Below are positions 10,783-19,058 of a DNA stretch of 64,000 bases, piece after piece. A program made the position numbers and the translations under genes. The notes under the pieces were generated by a model. It had not been told where the DNA came from. It was given only the letters and a program-made list of their open reading frames with translations, and did no database searches. This DNA is from Mycobacterium sp. 236(2023) (lineage in GTDB: Bacteria; Actinomycetota; Actinomycetes; Mycobacteriales; Mycobacteriaceae), in NCBI RefSeq assembly GCF_029623955.1, contig NZ_JARSBP010000002.1:620001-684000 (forward strand). Direction: 5' to 3'. How positions within the stretch are numbered: position 1 is the first letter of the stretch; each line of letters begins with the position of its first letter.

Positions 10783-11622
10783 TCAGTGGGCGGCTTCGAG
10801 CCAGCGCTCGGGAATCTCGGTCCGCAGGACGTCGGTGGCAGTCCCGGTGTAGCCGTGCCACAGGTCGGCCATCGTGAACTTCACGACGTAGAACCATTCC
10901 GGCTTGGCATCGGGCCTGTCCCAGGTCTCGTCCTCGGCGGCGGGGCTCTCGTAGGCGACCGTCGCGATCTCGCCCGTCGCTCCGCGCACGTACTCGGGGG
11001 TGCGGGTGTAGAAGATCACCGGGAGATCGCGCACCACGACGGCGTCGCCGACTGTGAACTTCGGCTCGCCGGCAAGTCCGGCATAGACCTGCGGGTCGCC
11101 CTTGCCGACGGCGTGGATGTGATGTGCGTTGCGCTTGACCTGGGAACCGTCGCCCTCCGATTTGGGTTGTGCCTCAAGCTTTTTGCCACCAAGTCCGTCG
11201 GCGTAGCGGGCCTGTACCTCGGCCATGCGTTCGCTCAACTCCCCAAGGCTGATGTGGTGCTTCTCGACCAGAATGCGCGCGACGGACAGAAGCCAGCGAC
11301 CGTAGTACGGCAGGCCGAGGTACTCGGCGCGCCCGACGTCGACATTGCCGATGCGACGTCGCTCCTCCGACAACCAGATCCCGCGCCAGGCCAGCACCTC
11401 GCAGATGACGTAGGTCAGCTCTTCCCACTGCTCGTACTGCTTGTTCTCGTACTTCATCGGCGCGTCCGGTTCGCCGCCGACGTCGTGGACAGGCTTGAGG
11501 TAGGCCTTGATCCGCGCATGGTCGAGCAGATCGGGCGTCGGGGCATCGGGAAGCTCAGGGAAGGCGGACTTGAGCCGCGCGACGAGCTCGAGCTGGGTGG
11601 CGCGTTCAGCGGCGGTGCTCAT
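10783..11622 (-). CDS. Fused beta-alpha subunit of a thiocyanate hydrolase-like enzyme
   Basis: The 279-residue protein is first in the three-gene operon. Residues about 40-150 match the thiocyanate hydrolase beta subunit (VHDVGGEPDAPM, CEVLAWRGIW, EERRRIGNVDVG, YLGLPYYGRWLLSVARILV). Residues about 185-279 match the thiocyanate hydrolase alpha subunit, which is the SH3-like C-terminal half of nitrile hydratase beta (FTVGDAVVVRDL, YTRTPEYVRGATGEI, DLWHGYTG). In Thiobacillus these halves are separate genes; here they are one chain, as in nitrile hydratase. The metal-bearing subunit and a small activator follow. A nitrile hydratase activity cannot be excluded. Confidence 0.8.
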   Translation of the reverse strand: MSTAAERATQLELVARLKSAFPELPDAPTPDLLDHARIKAYLKPVHDVGGEPDAPMKYENKQYEQWEELTYVICEVLAWRGIWLSEERRRIGNVDVGRAEYLGLPYYGRWLLSVARILVEKHHISLGELSERMAEVQARYADGLGGKKLEAQPKSEGDGSQVKRNAHHIHAVGKGDPQVYAGLAGEPKFTVGDAVVVRDLPVIFYTRTPEYVRGATGEIATVAYESPAAEDETWDRPDAKPEWFYVVKFTMADLWHGYTGTATDVLRTEIPERWLEAAH

Positions 11623-11708
11623 GGCAGTGCCCTTCGTCGGAACCCGAGACAGCTAAATACTCTCAACAAGCTGCTGCGATCGGGCGCGATTGACGGGAAA
11701 GCGCCCAT

Positions 11709-11746
11709 CAAAAAGCCCACCCCGGCGGCGACTCCCGGGGTGGGCT
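11709..11746 (-). terminator. Terminator downstream of whiB3
   Basis: Bases 11714-11725 pair with 11735-11746 in a 12-base-pair GC-rich stem. Read on the minus strand, the stem is followed by TTTTTGATG, so it terminates leftward transcripts from whiB3 and separates that gene from the thiocyanate-hydrolase-like operon. Confidence 0.85.
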
Positions 11747-11760
11747 CTTCGAAAGGTGTG

Positions 11761-12051
11761 TCAGGCGGTGCGGCGGATTCCGCGCTTGAGCAGAAGCTCG
11801 CGCTCGGATTCGCTCAGTCCGCCCCAGATGCCGTAGGGCTCGCCGACGGCGAGCGCATGAGAACGGCACTGTGCGATGACGGGACAGCGGCGGCACATCT
11901 CTTTGGCCCGCATTTCGCGCTGCGCGCGGGCGCGGCCGCGCTCGCCGTCAGGATGGAAAAACATCGATGATTCGACGCCCCGGCAAACTCCCTGCATCTG
12001 CCAATCCCAGATGTCAGCGTTCGGTCCCGGAAGCTGTTGCGGCTGTGGCAA
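11761..12051 (-). CDS. whiB3: Redox-sensing transcription factor WhiB3
   Basis: WhiB3 is an iron-sulfur transcription factor that responds to oxygen and nitric oxide and controls lipid and redox metabolism in mycobacteria. The 96-residue protein has the four cluster-binding cysteines at positions 23, 53, 56 and 62, the G(I/V)WGG turn (GIWGGLS) and the basic tail LLLKRGIRRTA. The opening PQPQQLPGPNADIWDW is characteristic of WhiB3 rather than WhiB1 or WhiB2. The start is a TTG at 12051, with GGGAGAGG about nine bases upstream on the coding strand. A divergent intergenic region of 391 bases separates it from the next gene, and it has its own terminator. Confidence 0.95.
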   Translation of the reverse strand: MPQPQQLPGPNADIWDWQMQGVCRGVESSMFFHPDGERGRARAQREMRAKEMCRRCPVIAQCRSHALAVGEPYGIWGGLSESERELLLKRGIRRTA

Positions 12052-12188
12052 TGGAAGACCTCTCCCTCAGACCCGGTACGCATCACGGTGGATACGTGAG
12101 TCGTGGAACTAATCCGAGCACAGTCGCCGATGACCACTCGTGAAGACAACGTAGAAGGGCTTGCGAATTGTCGTCAATAGCCCCGCGG

Positions 12189-12202
12189 TGTGCTGAACCA
12201 CA
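12189..12202. promoter_or_regulatory. CRP/FNR-like inverted repeat upstream of whiB3
   Basis: TGTG-CTGAAC-CACA at 12189-12202 has the half-sites and spacing of a CRP-family site, with the inner consensus A/T pair replaced by C/C. It lies about 140 bases before the whiB3 start. Recognition by the mycobacterial CRP homologue is a guess. Confidence 0.3.
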
Positions 12203-12222
12203 TATCCGCAGGCTGAAAATTT

Positions 12223-12246
12223 ACATCACGTTCATCGAAGTGATGT
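12223..12246. promoter_or_regulatory. Perfect inverted repeat in the whiB3 upstream region
   Basis: ACATCAC (12223-12229) and GTGATGT (12240-12246) are exact reverse complements around a 10-base spacer, followed on the plus strand by TTTTG. It could be an operator in the divergent promoter region or a leader hairpin in a long whiB3 mRNA. Confidence 0.5.
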
Positions 12247-12442
12247 TTTGCCAACGGAACTGGTGCTAACGGGCGGTGATGTCGCTGTCGGTGACCATGG
12301 TTTCGGCTGCTCGCCACTGACGGGACCTGACATTCCTCTACGTTTGTCCGGTTGCCAGTTGATATGGCTGTAACAAGCGGTCCATCAACTGTTAACTAAC
12401 GTGATTTCAAAAACACTCGGTGATTGATACCGTCGCGGTCCA

Positions 12443-13243
12443 ATGAGCACGGAGCCTGCGAGTACCGCAAACGCAATCGAGGCCGCCGCCTTCCACAGCA
12501 ACCCCGGTTCGTGGCCGTTGCCGCCCGCCGTCGACGCCCGCGCCCTGTGGCTGCGCGCGGTCGCCGCGGGCGGGCAGGGCCGCTACGCGACGGCGCTGGC
12601 CGACCTGGATCGGGTCCGCCGGACCTCGGGGGATGCGGTCGTCGCGTCGCTCGCGCTGAGCACTCGTGCGTCGTTTCTGCGTCAGCTCGGGTGGCATGAC
12701 GTTGCTCGTCTGTGGGACGGCCGCGCGGCGGCGGTCGCGCAGACAGACGAGGCGCGGGCAGACGCGATGATCGGTCTCGCCGCCGACGCGCTGGGCGTCG
12801 GGCGGTTTGCCGCGTCCGCGCGTGCCCTGGAACGCGCGGCCGAATCCGTCGACGCGTCCGGGTCGCCGAGGCTGCCGATTCGACTGGCGTGGGTGTCGGC
12901 CGAGTTGGCGATGTTCTGTGGCGACGGTTCGACGGCCGTCGAGCACGCCGAACAGGGGGTGCGCCTGGCATCGGGTTTCGTGTCGGTGCGCCACGCTGTG
13001 AAGTCCCGAGTCGTCCTCGCGGCCGCGCTGTGCAGCGCCGGGGACCTCGCATCGGCTCGGCGCGAAGGCGACTCCGTGCTGGGTCAGGCCGAGGATGCCG
13101 GGCTCGTTCCGCTGCAGTGGGCGGTCGCCAGCCTGCTCGCCGATATCGGTTCCGATGAGCGGTCGGAAGCCGAGATTCTGGCTGTTCGTGACGTCAGTGC
13201 CGAAAAGGTGATCAAGAGGGGCGGCGTGTGGCGCCCGCGCTAA
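12443..13243 (+). CDS. Conserved hypothetical protein, Rv3415c-like
   Basis: This 266-residue protein occupies the position of Rv3415c between whiB3 and sigD. It is alanine-rich and built of paired helices resembling degenerate tetratricopeptide repeats: GRYATALADLDRV, ASLALSTRASFLRQL, ADAMIGLAADALGVG, FAASARALERAAE, IRLAWVSAELAM. Each pair has small residues at the packing positions typical of TPR helices. There is no signal peptide or membrane segment. The conserved link with sigD suggests a related role, but none is known to me. The ATG at 12443 is the first in frame. Confidence 0.8.
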   Translation: MSTEPASTANAIEAAAFHSNPGSWPLPPAVDARALWLRAVAAGGQGRYATALADLDRVRRTSGDAVVASLALSTRASFLRQLGWHDVARLWDGRAAAVAQTDEARADAMIGLAADALGVGRFAASARALERAAESVDASGSPRLPIRLAWVSAELAMFCGDGSTAVEHAEQGVRLASGFVSVRHAVKSRVVLAAALCSAGDLASARREGDSVLGQAEDAGLVPLQWAVASLLADIGSDERSEAEILAVRDVSAEKVIKRGGVWRPR

Positions 13244-13366
13244 CCGGATTGTGCCCATGTCTGTCGTTATTGTTTAGCTGACCGGCACCTTCTGGTGCCG
13301 ACCTGCTGTAGCCACGTCCCTTCCGGGATGTGTGTTCCCGACGTAACGCTGGAGAGCCTGCTCACG

Positions 13367-13951
13367 ATGACAATTTCGGGAGAACGTCTCGATGCTGTCG
13401 TTGCTGAAGCGGTGACTGGTGATCGGAACGCACTCCGGGAGGTGCTGGAGACCATCCGCCCCCTTGTTGTCCGGTATTGCCGGGCACGGGTAGGGACTGC
13501 GGAACGTAGCGGTCTCTCAGCTGATGACGTAGCTCAGGAGGTGTGCTTGGCCGCCATAACGGCGCTGCCGCGTTACAAGGATCAGGGACGACCATTCCTG
13601 GCCTTCGTATACGGGATTGCAGCGCATAAGGTTGCTGACGCGCACCGGGCAGCTGGTCGCAACCGGGCCGATCCGATGGATGTGGTCCCGGAGCGTTCCT
13701 CCGGTGAGGCCGGTCCAGAGCAGATGGCGATCGATTCCGAATCGTCGGCCCGAATGGCTGCCCTGCTCCAGGTCCTTCCCGAGAAGCAGCGCGAGATCAT
13801 CATCCTGCGTGTCGTCGTCGGTATGAGCGCGGAAGAAACCGCGGAAGCCGTGGGCAGCACTGCGGGAGCGGTACGGGTGGCTCAGCACCGCGCGCTGTCT
13901 CGGTTGAAGGCGGAGATCGGTGCGTCAGGGCAGGGGCGCGACTATGCCTGA
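13367..13951 (+). CDS. sigD: RNA polymerase ECF sigma factor SigD
   Basis: SigD is an extracytoplasmic-function sigma factor linked to starvation and stringent-response gene sets in M. tuberculosis. The 194-residue protein has region 2 (VRYCRARVG, SADDVAQEVCLAAI, FLAFVYGIAAHKVADAHRAAGR) and region 4 (LPEKQREIIILRVVVGMSAEETAEAVGSTAGAVRVAQHRAL). The ATG at 13367 has GGAGAG ten bases upstream. The frame is open further and M. tuberculosis SigD seems to share a VTLE segment just before this Met, so a start near 13328 remains possible. The stop overlaps the anti-sigma factor gene by eight bases, which couples the pair. Confidence 0.95.
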   Translation: MTISGERLDAVVAEAVTGDRNALREVLETIRPLVVRYCRARVGTAERSGLSADDVAQEVCLAAITALPRYKDQGRPFLAFVYGIAAHKVADAHRAAGRNRADPMDVVPERSSGEAGPEQMAIDSESSARMAALLQVLPEKQREIIILRVVVGMSAEETAEAVGSTAGAVRVAQHRALSRLKAEIGASGQGRDYA

Positions 13952-15128
13952 TTTCGGACGGTGGAATGCCAGCGGCGGTGATCCTTCGCTCAACGAGATC
14001 AACCGGACCGACCAGTTCCTCGACGCGCTCGCCGCGCAGCAGCGGCCGTATGTGATCGATCGCGACGAGGCCGAGCTGGCGCAGTTGCTGGCGGGCTGGC
14101 GCGACGACGTGCGCGAAACGCCGATGGGGCACGTGCTGACTCCGCAGGATGCGGCGGCCGCGCTGGACCGCGTGACCAAGCCTGCGCCGAGGCGGCGGTT
14201 CTCGCTGGCGGTGGTCGGCTCGGCCGCGGCAGCGATGCTCGCGATCGGTGGCTTCGGCGCCGTGGTGGCCGGCTCCGGTCCCGGTGATGCGCTCTACGGC
14301 CTGCGCACGATGCTGTTCGGTGAGCAGCAGACGAAGACCCGTGACGACGCCGTGATCCTGGCCGCCCAGACGGAGATGCAGCAGGTGCAGCAGCTCATCG
14401 ATCAGGGCGACTGGGCTGGTGCGCAGCAGAGGCTGGAAGCTGTCACGACAACGGTCGCAACGGTGAATGACTTTGAGCAGAAACAAGAATTGATCACTCA
14501 GTGGCAGGAGCTGACGGTCAAGGTCGAGGCTCAGGACCCTGTCGCCACGGTGGCCCCCGATGTTCCGCTGCCCACCTTCCCCGACATTCCGACCGAGCTG
14601 CTCGATCCCGCAACGGTGCCGCTGGCGCCGTGGGAGACCAGCTCGGGAACCAGCACCGAGACGACGCCGTCCACCCCTCCGTCATCGGGCACGTCGCCGG
14701 AGACGACGCCACCGTCCTCCGCGACGTCGGCACCCTCGAGCACCCCGTCGACATCGGTCGGCGCGACGCAGTCCTCGACGACGGCGCCGACAAGCACGGC
14801 GGCACCGACGACGACGGCACCGACGACGACGCGTTCGCCGTCGCCGACGTCCACGACTTCTACGGCGGCACCGACGTCCACGACGGCACCGACGACGACA
14901 ACGCGTTCGCCGTCGCCGACATCGACGACGATCGTGGTTCAGTCGACTACGACGACGCGGGCGCCGCTACCGACGCCGTCTGCGGCTGTGCCGGCTCCGA
15001 CGCCGACGGCCGCACCGATCCCGACGCCCGAGGCGCCGCTGCCGACGCCAGAAGCGCCGTCACCGACGGTCGCGTTGGTTCCGACGACGACAACGCCGGT
15101 CCTGCCGGGAGCGGATTCAGAGGGTTAG
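13944..15128 (+). CDS. rsdA: Anti-sigma-D factor RsdA
   Basis: RsdA is the membrane-anchored inhibitor of SigD. In this 394-residue protein the N-terminal cytoplasmic segment (about 1-90) contains the sigma-binding part, with SLNEINRTDQFLDALAAQQ and DEAELAQLLAGWRDDVRETP. One transmembrane helix follows at about 92-115 (FSLAVVGSAAAAMLAIGGFGAVVAG). An extracytoplasmic helical region (GDALYGLRTMLFGEQQ to about residue 195) leads to a long Thr/Ser/Pro/Ala tail from about residue 230. The tail contains near-repeats of TRSPSPTSTT and is unlike its neighbours in composition, as expected for a wall-spanning stalk. The ATG overlaps the end of sigD, giving a coupled operon. Confidence 0.93.
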   Translation: MPDFGRWNASGGDPSLNEINRTDQFLDALAAQQRPYVIDRDEAELAQLLAGWRDDVRETPMGHVLTPQDAAAALDRVTKPAPRRRFSLAVVGSAAAAMLAIGGFGAVVAGSGPGDALYGLRTMLFGEQQTKTRDDAVILAAQTEMQQVQQLIDQGDWAGAQQRLEAVTTTVATVNDFEQKQELITQWQELTVKVEAQDPVATVAPDVPLPTFPDIPTELLDPATVPLAPWETSSGTSTETTPSTPPSSGTSPETTPPSSATSAPSSTPSTSVGATQSSTTAPTSTAAPTTTAPTTTRSPSPTSTTSTAAPTSTTAPTTTTRSPSPTSTTIVVQSTTTTRAPLPTPSAAVPAPTPTAAPIPTPEAPLPTPEAPSPTVALVPTTTTPVLPGADSEG

Positions 15129-15151
15129 TAGAACCCCGAGGAATTCAGCTA

Positions 15152-15556
15152 TCAGCGATAGCCGTCAGGCTCCGACGTGGCCTCGTTGAGTGAGGCGTCG
15201 GCGTAGCCGCGGCAGTAATCCCACGTGACGTAGGAGTCAGGCTCGGGATCGTAGGCCGGCTCGTGCGGGCGGACGGTCCCGTCGACGAGGAGCTGCAGCA
15301 GGTTCGCGCGCAGCATGTCCCAGTCGTGGTAGTGATCCTGCTGGCATTCGTCACAGCAGACGACCAGACCGCGAATTCCTTTGTGCGCCAGCAATGCCTC
15401 GTAGACAGCCAGGTCGGCCAGGTCGGCTTCGACGGCGGTACGTTCCTGCGGATCGAGCGGCTGTCCCGGCTCCAGGGCGTCGAGCGCCGCCGACGGATCA
15501 CTCGGATCGTCGGCGAACGGATCAGGCGGCAATCCTGGTGGCAGGTGGTCTCGCAC
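15152..15556 (-). CDS. DUF5319 family conserved protein, Rv3412-like
   Basis: The 134-residue protein matches the actinobacterial family found between the sigD operon and guaB2 (Rv3412 in M. tuberculosis). It opens MRDHLPPGLPPDPFADDP, is acidic throughout, and holds a conserved block VVCCDECQQDHYHDWDMLRANLLQLL near residues 65-90. The CCDEC cysteines with nearby His residues suggest a metal or redox site, though no function is established. It faces the end of rsdA and is divergent from guaB2. Confidence 0.85.
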   Translation of the reverse strand: MRDHLPPGLPPDPFADDPSDPSAALDALEPGQPLDPQERTAVEADLADLAVYEALLAHKGIRGLVVCCDECQQDHYHDWDMLRANLLQLLVDGTVRPHEPAYDPEPDSYVTWDYCRGYADASLNEATSEPDGYR

Positions 15557-15634
15557 GCCCCCAGACTACGCAACCGCCCAGGTATCTCGCCAGCGCTCTC
15601 CCGGCACGTCGCGGGGAACAGAACCATCAGCTAG

Positions 15635-17233
<1,599 letters not shown>

Positions 17234-17265
17234 GGTCTCAAGGGCCGAACAGGGGAGTCAGAACA

Positions 17266-18414
17266 ATGCGAGACATGGTGGAAATCGGCATGGGCCGGAC
17301 CGCCCGTCGCACCTACGAACTCGGCGACATCAACATCGTGCCGTCGAGGCGCACCCGGTCGTCGAAGGACGTCTCCACAGCGTGGCAGCTCGATGCCTAC
17401 CGCTTCGAGATCCCGGTGCTCGCCCACCCGACCGACGCGCTGGTGTCGGTCGAGTTCGCGATCGAGATGGGCCGCCTCGGCGGGCTCGGCGTGCTCAACG
17501 GTGAGGGTCTGATCGGCAGGCACGCCGATGTCGAGGACAAGATCGCCCAGGTGATCGACATCGCCGAGAAGGATCCCGACCCGTCGGCGCCGACTCGGCT
17601 GCTGCAGCAATTGCATTCCGCGCCTTTGGATCCCGAGCTGCTCGGGGCCGCTGTCGCGCGGATCCGCGAGGCGGGCGTGACGACCGCGGTGCGCGTCAGC
17701 CCGCAGAACGCGCAGTCGCTGACGCCGACACTGGTGGCCGCCGGCATCGATCTCCTGGTCATCCAGGGCACGATCATCTCCGCGGAGCGGGTCGCCAAGG
17801 ATCATGACGGAGCTGGCGAGCCGTTGAACCTCAAGACGTTCATCTCCGAGCTCGACATCCCGGTCGTCGCGGGCGGCGTGCTCGACCACCGCACGGCGCT
17901 GCATCTGATGCGGACCGGGGCCGCCGGCGTGATCGTGGGCTACGGGTCGACGTCCGGGGTGACGACGTCGGACGAGGTGCTCGGCATCAGCGTGCCGATG
18001 GCGACGGCGATCGCCGACGCGGCCGCTGCGCGCCGCGAATACCTCGACGAGACCGGTGGCCGGTACGTGCACGTGCTCGCCGACGGCGACATCCACACGT
18101 CAGGTGATCTCGCGAAGGCGATCGCGTGCGGTGCCGACGCCGTGGTGCTCGGCACCCCGCTTGCCATCGCGGCGGAAGCCCTTGGCGGCGGCTGGTTCTG
18201 GCCGTCCGCGGCGGCGCACCCGTCGCTGCCGCGTGGCTCGCTGCTGCAGGTGGCCGACGAGGAGCGCCCCTCGCTGGCGCAGGTTCTCGACGGGCCGTCC
18301 GACGACCCGTTCGGCTCGCTGAACCTCGTCGGTGGGCTGGCCCGGTCGATGGCCAAGGCCGGCTACTGCGACCTCAAGGAATTCCAGAAGGTCGGGCTCA
18401 CCGTCGGAAGCTGA
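17266..18414 (+). CDS. guaB3: GuaB3 family IMP dehydrogenase-related protein
   Basis: GuaB3 is an IMPDH paralogue lacking CBS domains and conserved next to guaB2 in mycobacteria. The 382-residue protein has the TIM-barrel blocks YELGDINIVPSRRTRSSKDVS, FEIPVLAHPTDALVS and LADGDIHTSGDLAKAIACGADAV. It lacks the canonical SICTTR catalytic loop of GuaB2, having GVIVGYGSTSGVTT at that place, so conventional IMPDH chemistry is uncertain. Two Met codons are possible, 17266 and 17275; M. tuberculosis starts at the equivalent of 17275 (MVEIGMGRTARRTYEL). It is probably cotranscribed with guaB2. Confidence 0.95.
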   Translation: MRDMVEIGMGRTARRTYELGDINIVPSRRTRSSKDVSTAWQLDAYRFEIPVLAHPTDALVSVEFAIEMGRLGGLGVLNGEGLIGRHADVEDKIAQVIDIAEKDPDPSAPTRLLQQLHSAPLDPELLGAAVARIREAGVTTAVRVSPQNAQSLTPTLVAAGIDLLVIQGTIISAERVAKDHDGAGEPLNLKTFISELDIPVVAGGVLDHRTALHLMRTGAAGVIVGYGSTSGVTTSDEVLGISVPMATAIADAAAARREYLDETGGRYVHVLADGDIHTSGDLAKAIACGADAVVLGTPLAIAAEALGGGWFWPSAAAHPSLPRGSLLQVADEERPSLAQVLDGPSDDPFGSLNLVGGLARSMAKAGYCDLKEFQKVGLTVGS

Positions 18415-18417
18415 CGC

Positions 18418-19008
18418 TCACTGCATGCTGCGCAGCGTGCGAGCGAGATAGTCGCTGACCAGTTCGGACCGGCCGGTCGATTCGTCGGTGGTGATCAGCA
18501 GCGCGTAGAGCCCGAGCAGGAAGTAGATCGCGCTGTTCATCGGCGTCACGTCGGCTGCGGTCTCGCCGCGCTGTCTGGCGTTCTCGATCTGATCGGCGAC
18601 GAGGACGATGAGCGGATGGTCGTCACCATGCTCAGCTGGAGGGCGGGTCGGCGAAAAATGAAGCGCCAGAAAGTCTTTGAACAGCACTTCGCCCAGGCGG
18701 CGCTCGAGGCCGAGCGCCAGGTCGGCGGCCTCGCGCAGTTGGGCTGCGAGATCTTGATGGGTCTTGGCGAACGTCGCGAAGCGCTTGGCGATGCGGTCCT
18801 CTTCGCGGCGCTCGAGCTCGAGAAGCACGTGTTCCTTGGTGGGGAAGTGGAAGAAGAACGTGCCGTGGGCAACGCCGGCCGCCGCAACGATCGCGCCGAC
18901 GTCGGCGTCCGCCATGCCGGCGCGCTTGAACTCGACGATCGCGGCACCGAGCAGCCGCTCTCGCGTCTGCAGGCGTTTTGCCTCGCGAGCTGTGATGCCT
19001 TGGGGGAT
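18418..19008 (-). CDS. TetR-family regulator divergent from choD, apparently starting at AUC
   Basis: The protein is a TetR-type repressor. From the first ATG (18915) the product would begin in the middle of the DNA-binding domain. The frame is open upstream for another 31 codons, which encode the missing helices (ITAREAKRLQTRERLLGAAI), but this stretch contains no ATG, GTG or TTG. An ATC at 19006-19008, sitting where a family Met would be expected (before PQGITAREAKR), is preceded at eight bases by AGAGAGG, a good ribosome site. I therefore place the start at this AUC codon, giving 196 residues. The turn-helix segment VAHGTFFFHFPTKEHVL is intact. It is divergent from choD with 50 bases between, so choD is a likely target. 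Confidence 0.75.
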   Translation of the reverse strand: MPQGITAREAKRLQTRERLLGAAIVEFKRAGMADADVGAIVAAAGVAHGTFFFHFPTKEHVLLELERREEDRIAKRFATFAKTHQDLAAQLREAADLALGLERRLGEVLFKDFLALHFSPTRPPAEHGDDHPLIVLVADQIENARQRGETAADVTPMNSAIYFLLGLYALLITTDESTGRSELVSDYLARTLRSMQ

Positions 19009-19029
19009 TAGGGTCGCCTCTCTAGCAGG

Positions 19030-19043
19030 TTACCGACGGGTAA
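19030..19043. promoter_or_regulatory. Candidate TetR operator between the regulator gene and choD
   Basis: TTACC-GACG-GGTAA is a perfect 5-base inverted repeat lying in the 50-base gap between the two divergent start codons. Position and form suit autoregulation and control of choD by the neighbouring TetR protein. Confidence 0.5.
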
Positions 19044-19058
19044 GTTCATACTGGTCCA

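Larger units (their letters stand above)
12052..12442. other. 391-base intergenic region upstream of whiB3
   Basis: No convincing gene lies here. It is AT-richer than its surroundings and must hold the promoters of whiB3 (leftward) and of the Rv3415c-like gene (rightward). Two symmetric sites are visible and listed separately: a TGTG-N6-CACA element at 12189-12202 and a perfect 7-base inverted repeat at 12223-12246. Confidence 0.7.

Noticed and set aside
9697..11622. Simple nitrile hydratase operon
   Set aside because: A fused beta chain would fit nitrile hydratase, but the blocks around the claw motif and the beta N-terminal half agree better with thiocyanate hydrolase as I recall it; kept only as an alternative.
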